Shown here in pieces: positions 46,733 through 54,887 of a stretch of 64,000 bases of DNA; within the stretch, counting starts at the first letter, position 1, and each line of letters begins with the position of its first letter. Source of the stretch: Microlunatus parietis (GTDB lineage: Bacteria; Actinomycetota; Actinomycetes; Propionibacteriales; Propionibacteriaceae); NCBI RefSeq assembly GCF_013407955.1, contig NZ_JACCBU010000001.1:930001-994000 (forward strand), written 5' to 3'. The notes beneath the pieces were generated by a model. That model searched no databases. It was given only the letters and a program-made list of their open reading frames with translations, and was not told the DNA's origin. A program made the translations under genes and the position numbers.

Positions 46733-47743
46733 TCACAAGACGGCCAGCCTGCCCAGGGCCGCGAGCACATCGGCCGGGTCCGCCGGGAGCCCGCGATCGG
46801 CCGCCGACCAGGCAAGATCCGCGGCCGCCACCAGCGCGTCCAGGGCGCTGACCTGGTCCTCCGGAGCTTCGTCCAGGATGAGCCGGCCGTCCCGCAGCCG
46901 GGCCGTGCTGCGGCCGCGGCGGGTCTGGTCGCCGTCCCGCTGTACGGGCCGCGGCGGGTCCAGCAGGGCCGCCAGGTCGAACCCGACGTGGGTCGGCCGC
47001 TCCCCCGGGCCGGCGGCCAGGAGGTCGGCCGGGCCGCAGGAGCCGCTCAGCACGAACAGGCTGTCCAGCCCGACCGCGGCGGCTCCGGCGATGTCGGTGT
47101 CGAACCGGTCGCCGACGAAGATCGCATGCTCGGCGCCGAGCCGGCGCAGCGTCTCGGTGATCAACGGCGGGTACGGCTTCCCGGCCACCTCGGGCTCGAT
47201 CCCGACGGCGGTGCGGACCGCGGCGACCGCGGCGCCGTTGCCGGGCACGATGCCCCGGTCGGTCGGCCGGGTCGGATCCGTGTTCGTGGCCAGCCAGTAG
47301 GCGCCGCGCTGGATCGCGATCGCGGCCTCGTTGAGCTGGGCCCAGGTCAGGTCGTTCCCGTACCCCTGGATCACCGCGATCGGCTCGTCGTCGGCGGACC
47401 GCACCGCGACCAGGCCCGCCTCGGCCAGCGCCGCGTCGACGCCCGTGCCGCCGACCACCAGGATCCGGGCGCCGGCACCGAACCGGTCGGCGAGCAGCCG
47501 GGCGCCGGCCTGTGCCGAGGTCACCACGTCGCCCGTCGTGGCCTCGATCCCCAGCTCGCGCAGGTGTTCGGCCACCGCCTCGGGAGTACGGGCCGCGTTG
47601 TTCGTCACGTACCCGATCCGGACGCCGCGCTCCCGGAGCCGCTTCAGCCCGCCGGGCGCTCCCGGCACCGGTTCAGGGCCGAGATAGACCACCCCGTCCA
47701 GGTCGAACAGGGCGGCGTCATAGGCGTCGATCAACGCGTCCAT
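46733..47743 (-). CDS. HAD-superfamily phosphatase, NagD/class IIA type
   Basis: 336 residues from ATG 47743; a TTG two codons upstream is less likely. The motifs are AALFDLDGVVYLG with the nucleophile Asp, YVTNNAART, GKPYPPLITETLRRLG with the motif III Lys, and IFVGDRFDTDIAGAAAVGLD. Family members remove phosphate from sugar phosphates or glycerol phosphate. It follows the TPR gene with two bases between and resembles Rv1692 in position. Confidence 0.92.
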   Translation of the reverse strand: MDALIDAYDAALFDLDGVVYLGPEPVPGAPGGLKRLRERGVRIGYVTNNAARTPEAVAEHLRELGIEATTGDVVTSAQAGARLLADRFGAGARILVVGGTGVDAALAEAGLVAVRSADDEPIAVIQGYGNDLTWAQLNEAAIAIQRGAYWLATNTDPTRPTDRGIVPGNGAAVAAVRTAVGIEPEVAGKPYPPLITETLRRLGAEHAIFVGDRFDTDIAGAAAVGLDSLFVLSGSCGPADLLAAGPGERPTHVGFDLAALLDPPRPVQRDGDQTRRGRSTARLRDGRLILDEAPEDQVSALDALVAAADLAWSAADRGLPADPADVLAALGRLAVL

Positions 47744-47745
47744 GA

Positions 47746-49599
47746 TCAACGATCGCCGGCGGGGCGGTCGGCCTCGTCATGATCATCGTCCGCGTCGTCA
47801 CCGTCACCCGCGTCGTGATCATCATCGGATGCCTGATCATCGCTGCTCTCGGAGACCTCAGCGCGATCAACCTCAGCGCGATCATCCTCGTGATCATCCT
47901 GCTCGTGATCATCGTCGTCGTCGAGATCGAAGTCGATGGTGACGCCGTCCAGGGCGTCCCGGCGTTCGGCGGCGTCGGTGAGCTGCTCCCGGTCGAGGTC
48001 GGCGGCGGCCGCGAACCAGTCCCGCGCGGCCGCCTCGTCGCCACGGTAGGCCAGCACATCGGCGTAGGCGTAGCGCAGCCGAGCAGCAGCGTTCCGGCCG
48101 GGCTCGGTCAGCCGCAGGTCGTCGATGGCGGCACGGAGCAGCCGGGCCGCCTCGGCATCCTGGCCGAGATCGCGGCGGGCTCCGGCCTCGACGATGATCA
48201 TCTCGATCTGCTGAGCCGGGTCCAGCGGCAGTTCCTTCGCCTCGCGACTCAGCTTGAGCGCCGCCTGCGGCTTACCGAGGGCGCGTTCGCAGTCGGCCAT
48301 CGCGGGCAGCACGTCGTGGTTACCGGACATCCGCCGGATGGCCCGGAACTCCGACAGCGCGACCTCGTACTTCCCGGCCGCGTAGGCCGTCTCGGCCGCG
48401 GCCTCCCGGACGATCGGCAGTCGCGCGGCCCGGCGCCGGGCGGCCTCGGCGAACTCGTACGCCTGCTCGGGGTCCTCCTCGATCAGCCGACCGGCCATGA
48501 TCAGGAAGCCGCCGACCTGCTCGGCCAGTTCCTTGGGCAGGCCCCGCAGTTCGGCCCGCACCTGGCGCGGCAGTTCCGCCTGGCTGACGTCGGCGGGCAC
48601 CTTGGGTTCGCGGGGCGGACGGTTCAGCCCCGGCGGCGTCGCTCGGCCTTCCCAGCGACCCTCGCCACCCCGGCGGTCCGTCCGGTCACGATCCGTACGT
48701 CCTCGGTCCGAACCACCGCGGTCCGAGCGACCCCGGTCCGAGCCACCCCAGTCCGACCGACCGCGACCCGCACCGCCACGATCCGAACCGCCACGGTCAG
48801 AACGACCGCGATCCGAGCCGCCCCGATCAGATCGACTCCGATCCGAGCCACCCCAGTCCGACCGACCGCGACCCGAACCGCTCCGATCAGAACCGCTCCG
48901 GCCCGAGCCACTCCAGTCCGACCGACCACGGTCCGAACCGCCCCGGCCGGAACCGCCTCGATCCGAAGCACCCCGATCCGAACGACCACGGTCAAATCCA
49001 CCACGGTCCGAACCGCCTCGATCCGAGCCACCGCGGCTCGAACCACTCCAGCCGGAACCTCCACGACCCGAACCGCCCCGATCGGAAGCACCACGATCCG
49101 AACGACCACGATCGAAACCACCACGGTCCGAACCGCCGCGGCTCGAACCACTCCAGTCCGACCGACCGCGATCTGAACCGCCACGGTCCGAAGAACCACG
49201 GTCAGAACGACCACGGTCAAAACCACCCCGATCAGAACGGGGACGGTCATGGTCGGGACGGTCGCCCGAGCGATCACGATCCGTACGATCGCGGTCCTTG
49301 TTGTCGCGCTCCGGGCGGCCCCGGTCGCCGGACCGCTTGGACCGGTCCTGGCCCGACTGGTCCCGACGGAACCCTCCACCCTGGCTCGAACCCTTGCCGC
49401 GGTCGCCCGCCGGCCGATCCTTCGGCGGTCGGTCCCGCCAAGGGCGGTCACCGCCCTGCCGATCACCGCCGCGGCCGGTCCCGGGTCGATCGGACCGGTC
49501 CTGCCCGCCCGGCTCCGCGCGCCGACCACGGCCGCGCCGATCCTCGTCGCGCCGTTCTGGTTCCGGCCTCGATGGGCCTCTGCCCCGGTCCTGATTCAC
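47746..49599 (-). CDS. TPR-like protein with very long SDRG-repeat disordered arm
   Basis: About 617 residues from GTG 49599 (NQDRGRGPSRPEPERRDEDR); upstream in-frame starts exist. Residues about 115-310 are an almost pure repeat of Ser-Asp-Arg-Gly-Gly and variants (SDRGGSDRGRSDWSGSSRGG). Residues about 330-550 form a helical, tetratricopeptide-like domain (AYEFAEAARRRAARLPIVRE, YEVALSEFRAIRRMSGNHDV, PQAALKLSREAKELPLDPAQ). The last 65 residues are nearly all Asp, Glu, His and Ser. The TPR core is common upstream of the HAD-tlyA block in actinomycetes; the length of the repeat arm is unusual. Confidence 0.85.
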   Translation of the reverse strand: MNQDRGRGPSRPEPERRDEDRRGRGRRAEPGGQDRSDRPGTGRGGDRQGGDRPWRDRPPKDRPAGDRGKGSSQGGGFRRDQSGQDRSKRSGDRGRPERDNKDRDRTDRDRSGDRPDHDRPRSDRGGFDRGRSDRGSSDRGGSDRGRSDWSGSSRGGSDRGGFDRGRSDRGASDRGGSGRGGSGWSGSSRGGSDRGGSDRGGFDRGRSDRGASDRGGSGRGGSDRGRSDWSGSGRSGSDRSGSGRGRSDWGGSDRSRSDRGGSDRGRSDRGGSDRGGAGRGRSDWGGSDRGRSDRGGSDRGRTDRDRTDRRGGEGRWEGRATPPGLNRPPREPKVPADVSQAELPRQVRAELRGLPKELAEQVGGFLIMAGRLIEEDPEQAYEFAEAARRRAARLPIVREAAAETAYAAGKYEVALSEFRAIRRMSGNHDVLPAMADCERALGKPQAALKLSREAKELPLDPAQQIEMIIVEAGARRDLGQDAEAARLLRAAIDDLRLTEPGRNAAARLRYAYADVLAYRGDEAAARDWFAAAADLDREQLTDAAERRDALDGVTIDFDLDDDDDHEQDDHEDDRAEVDRAEVSESSDDQASDDDHDAGDGDDADDDHDEADRPAGDR

Positions 49600-49702
49600 C
49601 CGACAATCCTGCACCACTTTCACCCCGACCCTTGACACGGGACGTCCGGGCGCACCCGAAGCGGTGCTCACATCGCGCGCCGGCCGATATCATCGTCGCG
49701 CC

Positions 49703-52700
49703 ATGACTGAGCAGCTCACCCGTGATTCCCGACCCGCCACCGGCTACGCCTCCGTACCGCCGCAGATCGATCTGCCGGCGATGGAGCACGAGATTCTGGA
49801 CCTGTGGCAGCGGAACCGTACCTTCGACCGTTCCCTCGAGCAGACCGCCGGGGGCGAGCCGTGGACGTTCTACGAGGGTCCGCCGACGGCGAACGGCAAG
49901 CCGGGTACGCATCACATCGAGGCGCGCGTCTTCAAGGACGTGTTCCCCCGGTTCCGGACCATGCGCGGGTATCGGGTGGACCGGAAGGCGGGCTGGGACT
50001 GCCACGGCCTGCCGGTCGAGCTGGCGGTGGAGACCGAGCTGGGTCTCAACGGCAAGCCCGACATCGAGCGGTACGGCGTCGAGGCGTTCAACGCCAAGTG
50101 CCGGGAGTCGGTGCGACGCCACGTCGACGCGTTCCGCGAGCTGACCGAGCGGATGGGCTACTGGGTCAATCTCGACGAGGCGTACGAGACGATGAACCCG
50201 AGCTACGTCGAATCGGTCTGGTGGGCATGTAAGAAGATCTTCGACGCCGGGCTGCTGACCGAGGACTTCCGGGTCGCGCCCTACTGCCCGCGCTGCGGCA
50301 CCGGCCTTTCCGATCATGAACTGGCGCAGGGGTACGAGAACATCGTCGACCCCTCCGTCTACGTACGGCTGCCGCTGACCTCCGGCCCGCACGCCGGCGA
50401 GGCGGATCTGCTGATCTGGACCACGACCCCGTGGACCCTGCCGTCCAACGCGCTGGTCGCGGCCAAGGCCGACGTGACGTACACGGTCGCCGTCCATGAT
50501 CAGGAACGGCCCGTCGTGGTGGCCGAGTCACTGATCGACACCGCGCTCGGCGAGGGCTGGCGGGCCACCTCGACCTTCACCGGCGCGGAGATGGTGGGCT
50601 GGACGTACGACCGTCCGTTCGCCATCGTCGACTGGCCGGGCCGCGGCCATTTCGTGGTGACCGAGGATTACGTGACCACGACCGACGGCACCGGTCTGGT
50701 CCACCAAGCAACGGTCTTCGGCGCCGACGACTTCGACTCGGTACGCCGCAACGGCGTCGAGTTGATCAACCCGATCAACACCCAGGGCCGGTTCGACGAA
50801 GGCCTGGACCTGGTCGGCGGCGTCTACTTCCGCGATGCCAACGAGGCACTGATGGAGGATCTGGCCGAGCGTGGTCGGCTGTTCCGCCATATCGAGTTCG
50901 AGCACTCGTACCCGCACTGCTGGCGCTGCCACAGCGCGCTGATGTACTACGCGTTGCCGTCCTGGTACATCCGGACCACCAAGATCAAGGACGCGCTGCT
51001 CCGGGAGAACGAGCGGACCACCTGGTATCCGGAAACGATCAAGTGGGGCCGCTACGGCGACTGGCTGAACAACAACATCGACTGGGCGCTGTCCCGGTCC
51101 CGCTACTGGGGCACGCCGCTGCCGGTCTGGCGTAACGACGCCGACCCGACCAAGATCATCTGCGTCGGGTCCCTGGCAGAGCTGTCCGAGCTGACCGGCA
51201 CCGACCTCGCCGAACTTGATCCGCACCGCCCGTTCATCGACGACGTGACGTTCACCGTGCCGGGCGAGGACGGGACCTACCGGCGGGTGCCGGAAGTGAT
51301 CGACGCCTGGTTCGACTCCGGCTCGATGCCCTTTGCCCAGTGGGGATATCCGCATCTGGACGGTTCGATCGAGCAGTTCGAGCGGGCCTATCCGGCCGAC
51401 TTCATCTGTGAGGCGATCGACCAGACCCGCGGTTGGTTCTACACGCTGATGACCGTCGGCACGCTGGTGTTCGACGAGTCCTCGTACAAGAACGTCGTCT
51501 GCCTCGGCCACATCCTCGCCGAGGACGGCCGCAAGATGTCGAAGCACCTCGGCAACGTGCTCGACCCGATCGAGCTGATGGACAGCCACGGCGCCGACGC
51601 GGTCCGCTGGTTCATGGCCGCCGGCGGCTCCCCCTGGGCATCCCGGCGGGTCGGCCACACGACGATCACCGAGACCGTCCGCAAGGTCCTGCTGACCTAT
51701 TGGAACGTCGTCGCCTTCCAGGCCCTCTACGCCAACGCCAATCAGTGGTCCCCCGCTGATCGCTCGGAATCCACCCATGTCCTCGACCGCTGGCTCACCT
51801 CGATCACCGGAAAGTTGATCACCGAGACCACCGAGGCGTACGAGAACTACGACCTGCAGCGCGTCGGCCAGTTGATCACCACGTTCGTCGACGATCTTTC
51901 CAACTGGTACGTCCGCCGCTCCCGCCGCCGCTTCTGGGCCGGCGACTCGGGTGCCCTGGGCACGCTGCACGACTCGCTCAACGTGCTGACCCGGCTGATG
52001 GCCCCGGTGGCCCCGTTCCTCACCGAGCGGGTCTGGCAGGACCTCTTTGCCGGTACGGATCCGGACGGACCGGACTCGGTCCACCTGGCCTCCTGGCCGA
52101 CCGCCGACGATGCGGTACGCGACGCCGAACTGGACGCCTCGATGCAGCTGGCCCAGCGCCTGGTCGAACTCGGCCGCGCCGCCCGCTCCGAGGCCAAGAT
52201 CAAGATCCGCCAGCCACTCGGCCGCGCCCTGATCCCCACTGCCAGCCATGATCGTCTCGGCCCCGAGCTGCTCGCCGAAATCGCCGCCGAACTCAACCTG
52301 TCCAAGGTGGAGTCGTTCACCGGCGCCGGCGACCTGGTCGAATACACCGCCAAGGGCAACTTCCGCGCCCTCGGCAAGCGCTTCGGCAAGCAGACCCCTC
52401 AGGTCGCCGCCGCGATCGCCGCCGCCGATGCTGCCATCCTCGCTGAATCCCTGTCCAGCAAGGGATCTGCGACCGTTGACCACGACGGCGGCACCGAGGT
52501 CACGGCGGACGAGGTGATCATCTCCGAGCGTCCGAAGGAAGGTTGGTCGGTGATCAACGACCAGGGCGAGACCATCGCCCTCGACCTCGAGCTGACCCCG
52601 GAGCTGATCAAGGCCGGCCTCGCCCGCGAGGCGATCCGGCTGATCCAGGAGACCCGCAAGGACACCGGCCTCGAGGTCACCGACCGGATCAGGCTCGCCT

Positions 52701-52858
52701 GGTCCGCCGGCCCGGAACTCACCGAAGCCCTCCGCGAACACGCCACTCTGGTCGCCGACGAGGTCCTCGCCGTCGAGTTCACCGAGGTCGAGCCCGCTGC
52801 CGACTGGCACCGCTTCGACGACCTCGACCTCACCCTCTCCCTGAACAAGGCCGGTTAA
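49703..52858 (+). CDS. ileS: Isoleucyl-tRNA synthetase, long type
   Basis: 1051 residues from ATG 49703 (TEQLTRDSRPATGYASVPPQ). The HIGH region is PPTANGKPGTHHIEARVFKD, the editing domain holds WTTTPWTLPSNALV, and the KMSKS loop is EDGRKMSKHLGNVLDP. This is the long, eukaryote-like form often linked to mupirocin tolerance, usual in actinomycetes. YCPRCGTGLSDHE and PHCWRCHSALMY are zinc-knuckle-like pairs. The 103-bp upstream gap is too short to hold a full T-box, and none was recognised. Confidence 0.97.
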   Translation: MTEQLTRDSRPATGYASVPPQIDLPAMEHEILDLWQRNRTFDRSLEQTAGGEPWTFYEGPPTANGKPGTHHIEARVFKDVFPRFRTMRGYRVDRKAGWDCHGLPVELAVETELGLNGKPDIERYGVEAFNAKCRESVRRHVDAFRELTERMGYWVNLDEAYETMNPSYVESVWWACKKIFDAGLLTEDFRVAPYCPRCGTGLSDHELAQGYENIVDPSVYVRLPLTSGPHAGEADLLIWTTTPWTLPSNALVAAKADVTYTVAVHDQERPVVVAESLIDTALGEGWRATSTFTGAEMVGWTYDRPFAIVDWPGRGHFVVTEDYVTTTDGTGLVHQATVFGADDFDSVRRNGVELINPINTQGRFDEGLDLVGGVYFRDANEALMEDLAERGRLFRHIEFEHSYPHCWRCHSALMYYALPSWYIRTTKIKDALLRENERTTWYPETIKWGRYGDWLNNNIDWALSRSRYWGTPLPVWRNDADPTKIICVGSLAELSELTGTDLAELDPHRPFIDDVTFTVPGEDGTYRRVPEVIDAWFDSGSMPFAQWGYPHLDGSIEQFERAYPADFICEAIDQTRGWFYTLMTVGTLVFDESSYKNVVCLGHILAEDGRKMSKHLGNVLDPIELMDSHGADAVRWFMAAGGSPWASRRVGHTTITETVRKVLLTYWNVVAFQALYANANQWSPADRSESTHVLDRWLTSITGKLITETTEAYENYDLQRVGQLITTFVDDLSNWYVRRSRRRFWAGDSGALGTLHDSLNVLTRLMAPVAPFLTERVWQDLFAGTDPDGPDSVHLASWPTADDAVRDAELDASMQLAQRLVELGRAARSEAKIKIRQPLGRALIPTASHDRLGPELLAEIAAELNLSKVESFTGAGDLVEYTAKGNFRALGKRFGKQTPQVAAAIAAADAAILAESLSSKGSATVDHDGGTEVTADEVIISERPKEGWSVINDQGETIALDLELTPELIKAGLAREAIRLIQETRKDTGLEVTDRIRLAWSAGPELTEALREHATLVADEVLAVEFTEVEPAADWHRFDDLDLTLSLNKAG

Positions 52859-53018
52859 AGTCTCCGGCTCAAGAGTGGTTCCGCCGCGACTGGAGCCCGT
52901 TGCAGATTCGCGCGGCGGCAGGCTGCATCGGCTGGACGGCGCGGACCTGAGGCCTCCAACACGAGCGACTTCCAACCCTGCGCGTCCCGTCCGGTTCGCA
53001 CCCGTCCAGGGAGGTGGT

Positions 53019-53102
53019 GGTGTCACAAATCTGCAAAGCAACCACCGCCAGACGGCCGTGAAATCGATTGCAATACGGGTTCCATTGCAGATTTGTGTCA
53101 CC
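53019..53102. repeat. Palindromic intergenic repeat, family A, copy 2
   Basis: GGTGTCACAAATCTGCAA at 53019-53036 and TTGCAGATTTGTGTCACC at 53085-53102 pair at 17 of 18 positions. The length is 84 bp, against 83 for the copy at 9738. The inner bases next to both arms also agree between copies (CTGCAA, one base, GCAAC), while the centre differs. This is the signature of one dispersed element. Confidence 0.8.
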
Positions 53103-53289
53103 TGGGTCGAGACGCGGCCTGACCTTCCACCCTCGACGTTGGGCCGCCCGGCACCGGGCCCCGATCCGACCTGCAACGCCCTTGCTCACCATTCCGCAAC
53201 AGGCTCACTGACCGGCGGAAATCCACTCCGGCCGTGCACGTCGGGCCCCGAGGAGCCAGAAACTCTTCGGGCTGACCCGTGACCTCATC

Positions 53290-53344
53290 GAGCGGACTCG
53301 TTGACCGACAAAGTCGCCCGGAATCGAGGTCAAGGGGTCCGCTC
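53290..53344. repeat. Palindromic repeat, family C, copy 2
   Basis: GAGCGGACTCGTTGACC at 53290-53306 pairs with GGTCAAGGGGTCCGCTC at 53328-53344 at 15 of 17 positions. Length and arm sequence match the copy at 39616-39670 read from the other strand, including flanks such as TCCGCTCAGTG. Confidence 0.7.
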
Positions 53345-53385
53345 AGTGATGGTGAATCGGACGGCCCGGCCGCGCAGCTTGGGGC

Positions 53386-53559
53386 TCAACGACCTCTGCG
53401 GATACCACGGATCGAGGCCAGGCCGTCGAGGATGCGATCGAGGCCGAAGTCGAGGGCGGCGTCCTGGCCGCCGGAAGACGCAGCGGCGGCAAAGGCCGCG
53501 GACGCTTCCGGGTAGCGGTCGGCGTGCCGGGACAGGATGCCGGCCATCAGGTCGGCGAC
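53386..53559 (-). pseudogene. C-terminal remnant of a TetR-family regulator
   Basis: The minus strand encodes ADLMAGILSRHADRYPEASA, then ALDFGLDRILDGLASIRG and a stop. DFGLDRILDGL is typical of the last helix of TetR/AcrR regulators. No HTH part is present: the open frame upstream is antisense to the oxidoreductase remnant. It ends head-on against that remnant near 53555. Confidence 0.65.
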
Positions 53560-53898
53560 GCCACCGGGCGGTTCGCCCTGGTCGGGGACGCGGCCTACGC
53601 GAACACGCTCGGCGGGTTCGGCACCGGTTTGGCCGTGGTCGGCGGCTATGTCCTGGCCGGCGAGCTCGCCCTGGCCAACGGTGATCACCGAAGTGCTTTC
53701 GACCGTTACACGTCGATCATGTACCGCTATGCCAAGATCGCCCGGAAGGGCAACGCCGGTCCGTTCCTGGCGCCGCCGTCCAAGCTCAAGATCAAGTTGC
53801 GCGACCTGACATTCGCCAACAAGCTCCTGCTGGGCCTGATGATGAAGCTGACCGACGACTTCGCCAACGACATCGAGCTGCCCGGATATCCGGATTGA
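53556..53898 (+). pseudogene. C-terminal remnant of an FAD-dependent monooxygenase
   Basis: The plus strand encodes GRFALVGDAAYANTLGGFGT followed by GLAVVGGYVLAGELALANG and a helical C-terminus to the stop at 53896-53898. GDAAY with the following Gly-rich stretch is the second FAD motif of aromatic hydroxylase-type oxidoreductases. The N-terminal GxGxxG and substrate parts are absent. TetR/monooxygenase divergent pairs are common, and here one deletion seems to have removed both N-termini. Confidence 0.7.
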
Positions 53899-54672
53899 TC
53901 ATGGCTCGACGATGATCACTTCGGGGCCGGCCGCGGTGAGCTCGGCCAGCAGTTCGCGGTCGGCGCCGGAGTCGGTGATGATCAGGTCGACTTCGTTCAA
54001 CGTACCGAAGGCGCAGAAGGAGTCCCGGCCGACCTTGCCGGAGATCACCGGCACGATCCGGCGCCGGGCGGACAGCAGCATGGCCCGCTTCACCGCGGCT
54101 TCCTCGGGATTGGTCGTGGTCAGGCCGCGGGACGCGGTGAGGCCGTTCACGCCGATGATCGCGACGTCGGCGGCGAGGGTCTCCAGGCGCCGACTGGTCG
54201 CGGCGTCCACCGCCGCGGAGGTCAGCCCGCGGATCAGCCCGGGCAGCGTGAGCACGGTCAGCGTCGTCGCCTGAGCCAGGTACTGCGCCGCGGGCAGGTT
54301 GTTGGTGACGACGGCGGCGCCGCTGTCCCGCGCCATGGCCTGCGCACAACTGAACGTCAGCGAGCCCGAGTCGAGCATGATCACGCCGTCGGCCGGCAGT
54401 TCCGCGGCGACCCGGTCGGCGATCGCGAGCTTCTCGGCCCGCTGCTCCGCGTGCCGCGCCGCCAGCGCCTGCTCGAACGGCGTGGCATCGACCAGCCGGG
54501 CACCGCCTCGCACCCGGCGCACGGTTCCGCGGCGGGCCAGCACCTCCAGATCCCGGCGTACGGTCTCGGCCGCGACCCCCAGCCGGCGGCCGATCTCGGC
54601 GACGCTCACGTCTCGCCCCGGCACGGTCAGCAGGAACTCCGCGATCGCCTGCTGCCGCTGCGGCGGATACAT
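53899..54672 (-). CDS. DeoR/GlpR-family regulator, divergent from the polyol importer
   Basis: 257 residues from ATG 54672 (MYPPQRQQAIAEFLLTVPGR); ATG 54705 is also open. The DeoR winged helix reads VSVAEIGRRLGVAAETVRRD, then the wing RGTVRRVRGGARL. The sugar-phosphate-sensing DeoRC domain shows DGVIMLDSGSLT, LTVLTLPGL and NEVDLIITDSGAD. It faces the ABC importer operon, and three phased CGGGCAGCA words lie in the gap, so it likely represses that operon. Confidence 0.9.
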   Translation of the reverse strand: MYPPQRQQAIAEFLLTVPGRDVSVAEIGRRLGVAAETVRRDLEVLARRGTVRRVRGGARLVDATPFEQALAARHAEQRAEKLAIADRVAAELPADGVIMLDSGSLTFSCAQAMARDSGAAVVTNNLPAAQYLAQATTLTVLTLPGLIRGLTSAAVDAATSRRLETLAADVAIIGVNGLTASRGLTTTNPEEAAVKRAMLLSARRRIVPVISGKVGRDSFCAFGTLNEVDLIITDSGADRELLAELTAAGPEVIIVEP

Positions 54673-54737
54673 CGGCAAGGTGTCGGCGCTGCCCACGAGG
54701 CCCATTCAAACACGAACGGATCGTTTCAACACAGATT

Positions 54738-54822
54738 CGGGCAGCATTGCCACCCGATTGGCGCGATTTCGGTCTGGACCGGGCAGCATCGGATGGGTTA
54801 TGGTCACAAACGGGCAGCACGC
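54738..54822. promoter_or_regulatory. Three phased CGGGCAGCA words, candidate DeoR operators
   Basis: CGGGCAGCATTG at 54738, CGGGCAGCATCG at 54780 and CGGGCAGCACGC at 54811 are direct repeats with start distances of 42 and 31 bases, close to four and three helical turns. A TATGGT at 54799-54804 could be the -10 box of the importer operon, so the second copy overlaps the -35 region and the third lies just downstream of the -10. Recognition by the divergent DeoR protein is inferred. Confidence 0.6.
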
Positions 54823-54887
54823 GGTTAGGTAGACACAGCGCGGAGGCTGCGCCACGGCGATCAAAACGGCAGGGAGGCCGGCCTTCG

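Larger units (their letters stand above)
52859..53385. other. Gene-free stretch with two palindromic repeats
   Basis: These 527 bases downstream of ileS hold no gene I can support. They contain a family A palindrome (53019-53102) and a family C palindrome (53290-53344), directly followed by gene remnants. Confidence 0.65.

Noticed and set aside
48660-49260. Periodic DNA repeats that could suggest a CRISPR array
   Set aside because: The units are short, contiguous and in frame within a coding sequence, without unique spacers.
47779-49594. Plus-strand frames with Thr/Arg/Pro-Pro-Arg-Ser repeats opposite the TPR gene
   Set aside because: These repeats are the complement of the SDRG coding repeat. 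The minus-strand frame joins to a TPR domain, the plus-strand ones to nothing.
49600-49702. T-box riboswitch upstream of ileS
   Set aside because: The gap is only 103 bases and shows no T-box core or specifier stem that I can recognise.
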